From the NCBI GenBank assembly GCA_004352715.1, contig SCFE01000045.1:1587715-1651714 (forward strand): 64,000 nucleotides of DNA, read 5' to 3'. The notes below the pieces were generated by a model. The model saw only the letters and a list, made by a program, of their open reading frames with translations, had not been told where the DNA came from and did not search any database. The DNA is from Hofstenia miamia. Its lineage: Eukaryota > Xenacoelomorpha > Acoela. Positions within the stretch are counted from its first letter, which is position 1, and each line of letters opens with the position of its first letter. The translations under genes were made by a program, and so were the position numbers. Shown here one piece after another: positions 58,153 through 64,000 of this stretch.

Positions 58153-58279
58153 GAGGTCTCAAATCGATGGGACAACAACTAACCTTAGCCTACACCCAGT
58201 TGAGACGTGGTGTGGACACTCTGAGATTTTGTTCTACAAATATTCACCACATGGTGGCATTGCAAGTAAATGAAAAGAG
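58153..58279 (+). CDS. Candidate internal coding exon, family unknown
   Basis: A 127-bp exon with a good acceptor (TTGTTTATATACTCAG, AG at 58151-58152) and donor GAG|GTAATT at 58280. One frame is open throughout and reads GLKSMGQQLTLAYTQLRRGV and then DTLRFCSTNIHHMVALQVNE. The exon enters with two bases of a codon (one carried in) and leaves with two (phase 1 in, phase 2 out). Composition is distinctly more GC-rich than the surroundings. This looks like a genuine conserved exon of a soluble, probably helical protein, but I cannot name it. The neighbouring exons of the same gene were not identified. Confidence 0.5.
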
Positions 58280-58998
58280 GTAATTATGTTATTCTGTGGT
58301 TTTGAGGTTGTGGATATCCTTAGTAGTTAGTGGCCAATTGAGATAATTGCTGTAAATCCGCAAGCATACAGACGATTTTTTAATGTCACTTGCCAAACCG
58401 TACCTAGCCCCTTAATTATTTATTAAAATCTTATTATTGCGTAATTGAAAATCAGAATCAGGTCTCTAAATGGGTTAAGATATGTTGGACCAATGCAGTC
58501 CAACCCAGACTTCAAATAATAAATTTGACCCAACCATAGTTCTATTGAGTTTTCAACTTGCTGTAGGCAACATTAAGTGTTGTGAAAATGTGTCCCACAT
58601 ATGAACGAATTACATGTTCACAACGTTTTAGGGTTTTTGCTTCATGACCTACATACATAGGCACTTTGAAAAAGGAAATATATGTAAGTGTATTATAAAG
58701 TAAGCACATTAGAAAAATTAAATTTACAAAAACAATCAGGAGGAACTGCTTAATCAAATATTGTATGGATTTATGGAAAAAATTATTGCCTGTAATCAAA
58801 GAAGGAACTAAGTTTAAAAAATTGTAGAAAAAATATAATAGAATTATCACTAAGGAAAAAACTTATTTGGATAGTAAAAAATACAGTATGTAACTAAATA
58901 ATATCAATTTGCAACTAAGTGGAAGTTATAGAAAAACAAAATTTACTTTAGACCTTAATAAGTGTTTTTATACTTCTTTGTAATTTACAAGGTTTAAA
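58280..58998. other. Probable intron and intergenic sequence
   Basis: Follows the donor at 58280. A - strand run at about 58553-58666 reads KTLKRCEHVIRSYVGHIF and stays open to a stop, but no splice site or family supports it. Confidence 0.3.
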
Positions 58999-58999
58999 A

Positions 59000-59500
59000 T
59001 ACATTATTATTATTCTTGCATCTCACAGCTCGGGGAACTCACCAGTTCCCAGGGAGTCTGAGAGCTTTCCTCAGGACTCTAGCTGTTCCTAACAATGCTG
59101 CCTTCTGTGCTACTGCTCCTCCCCACTTTGGTACTCCCAACTTCTCCAAGTATCTCTTATGCTTCTTACTCACTGCTCCTAGTGCTCCTACAACTACCGG
59201 GACTACTTCAACTTTCTTTAACTTCCACAGCCTTTCTATTTGCTCTGCTAACTCCCTTTACTTGTCTATCTTCTCTTTCTCCTTGCTTTCTACATTTCTG
59301 GCCTTTGATACTGCTATGTCTATCACTGTTCCCAATCTTTTCTCTTTGTCTACCACTACTATGTCTGGCCTCCCTGCTCCTATCACCTTGCTCGTCTGTA
59401 TGTTGAAATCCCACAGTATCTTAACCTTCTCATTTTCTATGACACTCCGTGGCTTGTGCTCATACCACTTGTCTTCTGCTTCTAACCCATGATACATATG
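59000..59500 (-). mobile_element. R2-type (RLE) LINE, 3' end
   Basis: A 5'-truncated LINE copy on the - strand. The encoded part is the C-terminal nuclease domain of ORF2. Just beyond its stop codon the - strand has GAGATGCAAGAATAATAATA, a short AAT repeat tail typical of such 3' ends. The 5' edge lies at a (TG/TA)n stretch near 59500. Confidence 0.7.
59039..59497 (-). pseudogene. RLE-LINE ORF2 C-terminal restriction-like nuclease domain, one stop
   Basis: The - strand reads KWYEHKPRSVIENEKVKILW, then DFNIQTSKVIGAGRPDIVVV and GTVIDIAVSKARNVESKEKE. The RPD and the following D..V form the PD-(D/E)XK catalytic signature of the restriction-like endonuclease carried by R2-group LINEs. A TAA at 59255-59257 replaces what is normally a Tyr, after which the same frame continues through VVPVVVGALGAVSKKHKRYL and LLGTARVLRKALRLPGNW to the stop at 59039-59041. 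In active relatives this enzyme nicks the target to prime reverse transcription. Codon use is markedly more GC-rich than in the other elements here, suggesting a younger arrival or a different source. Confidence 0.75.
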
Positions 59501-62447
59501 TGTGTGTATATATATATATAGCAAAATCATGTATATTTAACAGATCTTCTTCTCAACAGAATCTTTCAAAAATGACGCTGTTCTTAGCAAATTAAAATCA
59601 ACAAATATTCGGTTATTTTATGAAATCATAAATTGTCTAGAGTAAGACTTAAGTTAATTGATGAAATTTACTCACTATGTTATTTACAGGAAGAAGATTT
59701 GTTTGTTTTCTATTCCATATATTTGTATTTGCTATGCTGAATCATTGAATTTCTTTACATTAAGCATTAGTAGTTCTTTAAAAGATTAACATAAACATGT
59801 TTGTTGAAGTCTGCTATTTATTTCAAAAATATATAATTTGCTAAACCGATTTTATTAAACAATCTCTTAACCGATTCCTGTTCAAAATTTAAATGTACAA
59901 CATTCGTTGAGACTAATTATTTTATCATCTGTCAATTGATCAGATTATAAAGTTCTATAGCTTGACTAATCGATCCGCCTGCTAACAATTGATTCAAATC
60001 GATAATTTCAACAATTCAGATGATATCTTAGCAAGAAGATTGAATTGCTATAGTGTTAAATGGGCTGAAATTTCGGGCCCAAATGAGCAAGAAACATAAG
60101 TTAAATGGCTCAGGCTCCGTCCAAGCTCAAACAAAAGTATAAAGACTGTGAGCGTCAGGTCTAAAATCAATGGTATCCAGCCCAAGTCCAATTTAAGTTC
60201 ATATGAATTTTACTAAAATAATGAATGAATGAGAAAACTGTGTAAAACTTTTTTACAAAAAATTACAACTGAAATTAAAAATTTTTTGTATTTACATAGA
60301 ATAGGTCAATTTTTTTCTTGAAACTGTTAAATATATTCCTGTTTTCCTGAAGATGTTCTTTAAATGCCAATAGCTCTTCACATAAAGCATCTCAGATTTG
60401 ATATATTCATTTTGAATCTCTAAAAATCGTGAGGATATTTTTCACTATATACTGTTCTTGACTATATAAATGATTATTCTAAGAACACCCGAATGTTTTT
60501 AACATTGCAACTTTTTCAATAGGCTTTACATCATACTAGAGGAAATTGATTTTCGGAGGCCCATTTTCTTTTGCAGTACTCTCCAACAATTTCCTTGTAT
60601 AGTATATGTTATCAAGCTTTTTCTCGTGAAATTTTCAGAATACCAACCTTTGAAGAACATTTGTTACAAAGGCTTTGCTGATTTTTTATCGATTTAGGGC
60701 TATAGATATTTTTCAGAAATTGACTGTTGTAATCAGTGGTGTCAAACTTTTAAAAAATCAAGGAGGTTAGAGTTTTCAAAAAAATATATATTTGAATTTT
60801 GAAATGCGAAGATACTTATTGTTGGTTCAAGCTCTCCTTGAATTGTATAATGATGTATTTCACTACTTTGTTTGGCAATGCGCAAGGGGAATTTGAATTT
60901 GAAACGCTTAACATAACCTCACTCAAATGTTTTTTAAACGTATTGGCTGGCTTTAATAATGAGCAAAGCTTACTTTTAGAAAATTGCAAAATAACCGTTT
61001 TTTTAAATCAATAAATTATCTATTAAACTACTATTCTTTGCACAACGATTCTGTATTGTACACTGTCTTGGGAATATTCGAGTTCTGGAATAAATTCAAC
61101 TCTGGACGATCCCTAATTTTCAGTAAATGTGTTGATCTTATCTCAATTCAGAAAGTAAATGTTTTCATATTTTGCTATGACGCTTTGGAGATGCATGCTT
61201 AATTTTAAATCGACTCTTTGAAATATGAAAGAATGTAGGATGTTTTTCTGCTGTAATAATGACAAGGGGCTTGTCTTTGCCTAACTTATGTAATTCGGAG
61301 GAGCTTAATTTTGAGCCGAAATTTTTTACAGTCATGATATTTTTGCTTCTACTGAAATAGCTGAAAATGTTTGCTTATGGTGAATAGTTTTCTCCTGGCT
61401 ATGAAAATATTATTTTAAGCATGCTCTTTGTTTCAAGGCAATGACAATTTTATTGATATTACAACAATTTATTTGCAAAGAACAGATTTCCTAAGCTTCT
61501 GTTCTTTTAACAAAAAAACTAGTAGTTTTTACTGAATATTTGAATATTTATCAGAAATGCTAAACTTTAAATTTGAGTTAAGGGTCTAAAATTTGTATAT
61601 ACCCTTATGATAGACTGAATCCGTAATTTTTCTAGAAAAAATTATTTGCTCAGCTTGGCAAATCAACACATATTATAAATATATACAAAATTCCTTAAAA
61701 AATTCTCGAAATGCAAAACCTACTAATCATTTTTGTCAGTGATCTTAAATAGCTCAATATTAAAAAGAGGTTCATCTTAGAGCTATCCCGTCGTACAAAA
61801 GGCTATTTAAGTGCGTCAATAGCACTCATTGATCAATAGGTTTCCAATAATGAACTACTCTAATGAAAGAATATTATAAAATAACTCCTTTTGGATCCTG
61901 TTGTGGATCTAGATTTAATAAATCTAAAAAATATTGCTATATAGACATTTCATTCCATGCAGTCTGATATATAAAGTCAATACATAGTTTTAAAATTCGA
62001 GAGCAAAATTGTCTCAAAAATGTGTTGGAATAGTTAAATGGAAATGAAGAATCATAATAGAAAACTAATAAAAGGTCATTGACAAAATATTCTTTCATTG
62101 TATCAGAAAAGGTTAAAGAAACTGTGAAGAAAACTGAAAGCAGCTAGGAAATTGGATCCAAATTCATGAAGTAATGACTCTATAAATTAAAATTATGAAT
62201 TTGGTTAGGAAACTACATCTTGCAGCCAAGAAATCAGGAATTCCAAGAAGGCATAGTGCATATAAGCGGCACGCCCTAATATACACGATAATTCCGAAAT
62301 ACTTTTTCTTATGCACAAGAATTCTCTTTTTCCTCCATTGGATTTCTCTTCATTGTTCATTGAAGTGATGAGTTCACCTGTATTTCAGATCTGACCTGCT
62401 TCAGTATCAAGCCTGACCTGAATTACACCTGTTTAATCCTGATGCCC
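59501..62447. other. AT-rich tract, no recognised gene
   Basis: (TG)/(TA) repeats at 59500-59520, then only short chance ORFs. Around 60070-60190 phrases such as GGCCCAAATGAGC and CAGCCCAAGTCC resemble the hAT-like tracts seen elsewhere. Confidence 0.4.
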
Positions 62448-62520
62448 GAAGAGGGAGGGATGTTATAAAAACAATATCCTTCTTTTTTCATATTATATTT
62501 CCCTTTTTGTGAACCTGCAT
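62448..62520 (+). mobile_element. Possible LTR-retrotransposon polypurine tract and LTR start
   Basis: A purine run, GAAGAGGGAGGGA (62448-62460), is followed at once by TGTTATAAAAAC, the form expected where the polypurine primer meets the 5' edge of a 3' LTR. No second LTR copy, primer binding site or coding region was found in the window, so it may be chance. Confidence 0.25.
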
Positions 62521-62635
62521 TTCAATGCAAACTTTAGGTTTGGGTATCACCATATTCTAAAATAATACAAAATCATTTCAATTAAATATTATTTTTAAGT
62601 TATTCTCAGTCTTGTAACATTTGCACTATATTTAG

Positions 62636-62743
62636 GATATCCTTGATACAAATACCAACTGTAGTACTGCTGAAGTTAACCCTAAGCTGCCCATAGTCCA
62701 CATCCTCAAACAAATTTCTCAAAGCCTATTAGGAAATTTATGA
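62636..62743 (+). CDS. Candidate terminal coding exon, family unknown
   Basis: After a reasonable acceptor (TTGCACTATATTTAG, AG at 62634-62635) one frame reads DILDTNTNCSTAEVNPKLPI and then VHILKQISQSLLGNL, ending in TGA at 62741-62743 (35 residues). The other two frames close earlier. An ATTAAA about 150 bp downstream could serve as a polyadenylation signal. No family is recognised. It lies on the same strand as the exon at 58153-58279, but phase 2 out does not match phase 0 in, so any link would need another exon. Confidence 0.3.
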   Translation, partial: DILDTNTNCSTAEVNPKLPIVHILKQISQSLLGNL

Positions 62744-64000
62744 ATCCTGGGATTTCCTCTCGTCAATTAGTAAGGGTACTTCCCTGTTATGGAAACAATT
62801 TGTTAATTGAATTTTTCCCGTTTGAGGTAAATGAATCAAAATCCCGTTTTTACAGAAACCTTCGAATTCTTCCTGTACGCAATGTTCGGATATTAAAGCA
62901 GCAACAACTACTAATCTCAAATTTTTTTGTTTTTCTTAAATATACTACCCAAGTCCCGTCCAGACACGATGTGGGCAAAGTATTGCGTAATCGGGCCAAT
63001 CGTGTATTAAGGATAAAAGTGAAAAGTAGATAATTCCCTATTCAGTGAAATCTATTCATATTTCGATATTAATATCATTTATTGAGCTATGAGCGTCTCC
63101 ATAAATATAGAAACATCACAAAATGCAAAATATGCCCGGGCCGTTTAAGATTAACAGATAAGTGGGCATAAACATTTCATTGAGTAAACTGGTAGACCTT
63201 ATAATTACCTGAAAGTCAATCACAAATCAACAAAACATTAGCAATTAATGGTTGCATAGGCAGGCTGCAGTAATTATATATTGTTATCTCAGGCAATAAT
63301 CTTTGTTGTTTCAATCTAGCCTATGACACATATGACATAGCCTATGTAATGAAGCAAGCAGTAAAGCAAAGTACTGATACCAAACCATGCTAAGTTAAGT
63401 TGATGTGTTCCATCTAATAATACGAAAATTTATCAAATTGAGTGCTGTCAAACATGATTCTGTTCCGGATCTTATTTGAATAATCCAAAAATCTTAACCA
63501 GACTCAACGCAATTATACATTACTTACTTAAATATTTAAAGTCGCCATGCCTAGCCCTTGTCCAAACGAAAGCTAATGAACGGCCCAAACTCAGCCCAGT
63601 TGCATATCATGATTGCTGTAGTCTGGCATTCATTCGCCGATAAATGTGGATAGCATGAGTGATGTTAAAACTCTAGGTTTATGATTACAAACTTCAAATA
63701 TCAAAAGGCTCGGAAAATCCCAATTACTGAAGTTGAAAAATTTTAACTCAAATTCTAATAGCCTGTGATTATAAATCTTATTTCCTAGTCCTGTTAGTGA
63801 CAACCTTATTGGGAGGTAGTTTATCCATTCCAGATATACTATCATCTCTAAAAAAATTGGAAAGATGAATAATATTTTAACTCCAGTTCTTGCTGACGAA
63901 AAATCTGCTGATAAATATTTGGAGATATGAACAAAAATAATCGCATTTTCGATGAAAGCCAACTAAAAATATCACCTTTAGAAAATATACATTTATTTAT
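62744..64000. other. Window end, no recognised gene
   Basis: Short ORFs on both strands. GC-rich phrases at 63133-63146 (GCCCGGGCC) and 63545-63600 resemble hAT-like simple tracts. Confidence 0.35.

Noticed and set aside
59016-59492. 158-codon + strand ORF
   Set aside because: It is the antisense shadow of the R2-type LINE nuclease domain, whose - strand reading has the clear family motifs.
62740-63033. 97-codon + strand ORF
   Set aside because: No motif; it overlaps the end of the candidate exon in another frame and has no splice support.
1-64000. tRNA, rRNA, snRNA genes, bacterial promoters and terminators
   Set aside because: Looked for by eye; no convincing A/B box pairs, conserved RNA blocks or prokaryotic signals. 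A covariance-model scan (tRNAscan-SE, Infernal) would be decisive.

Overview
This is an AT-rich eukaryotic genomic window, most likely from an invertebrate animal. Genes are split by introns with GT..AG junctions, most of the sequence is non-coding, and it is crowded with decayed transposons and (AT)n microsatellites. No bacterial operon structure is present. The species cannot be fixed from the sequence; AT richness plus abundant CR1/Jockey-like LINEs, Tc1/mariner and hAT elements would fit a cnidarian or a similarly AT-rich invertebrate, but that is inference.

Host-gene evidence is sparse. The clearest gene is a two-exon LITAF-domain protein on the + strand (35167-37152, intron 35391-36968), with a probable 5' UTR exon ending at 34413. 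A parallel beta-helix exon lies on the - strand (7445-8341). The second half of a C1 (diacylglycerol-type) zinc finger lies on the - strand (17239-17388). Four shorter candidate exons have splice signals but no recognised family: 31274-31375 (-), 38500-38620 (+), 58153-58279 (+) and 62636-62743 (+).

The rest is mobile DNA. 1-6.4 kb: a mariner-type element with a broken transposase, a Tc1 fragment, an 834-bp foldback palindrome and a TIR-bounded non-autonomous element. 9.3-11.3 kb: a gypsy-like integrase remnant split by a hAT element (8-bp target duplication) and by a LINE 3' end. 13.9-15.2 kb: a second mariner relative. 16.2-17.0 kb: a Tc1 element holding a hAT MITE. 19.0-20.6 kb: a near-full-length Tc1 pseudogene, with a truncated sister copy at 24.9-25.4 kb. 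20.8-24.0 kb: a pogo-like element overlain by assembly duplications marked by single Ns. 26.9-27.9 kb: a 1000-N gap. 28.9-29.4 kb: piggyBac-type repeats.

38.9-45.6 kb is the most layered part: a gypsy-like pol fragment (- strand) split by a CR1/Jockey-like LINE insertion with a matching 9-bp direct repeat on both sides. Removing the insertion puts the gypsy reading frame back in phase. The inserted LINE is a chimera of two families and also carries N-marked duplications. 46.6-47.4 kb is a hAT element with a perfect 8-bp duplication. 50.1-53.2 kb is a LINE with an intact ORF1 and an ORF2 broken by one stop codon and a 3' deletion. 53.7-54.0 kb holds a six-unit, about 53-bp tandem array with a near-palindromic core. 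59.0-59.5 kb is the C-terminal nuclease part of an R2-type (restriction-like endonuclease) LINE. The remaining tracts are AT-rich and show nothing I can name.
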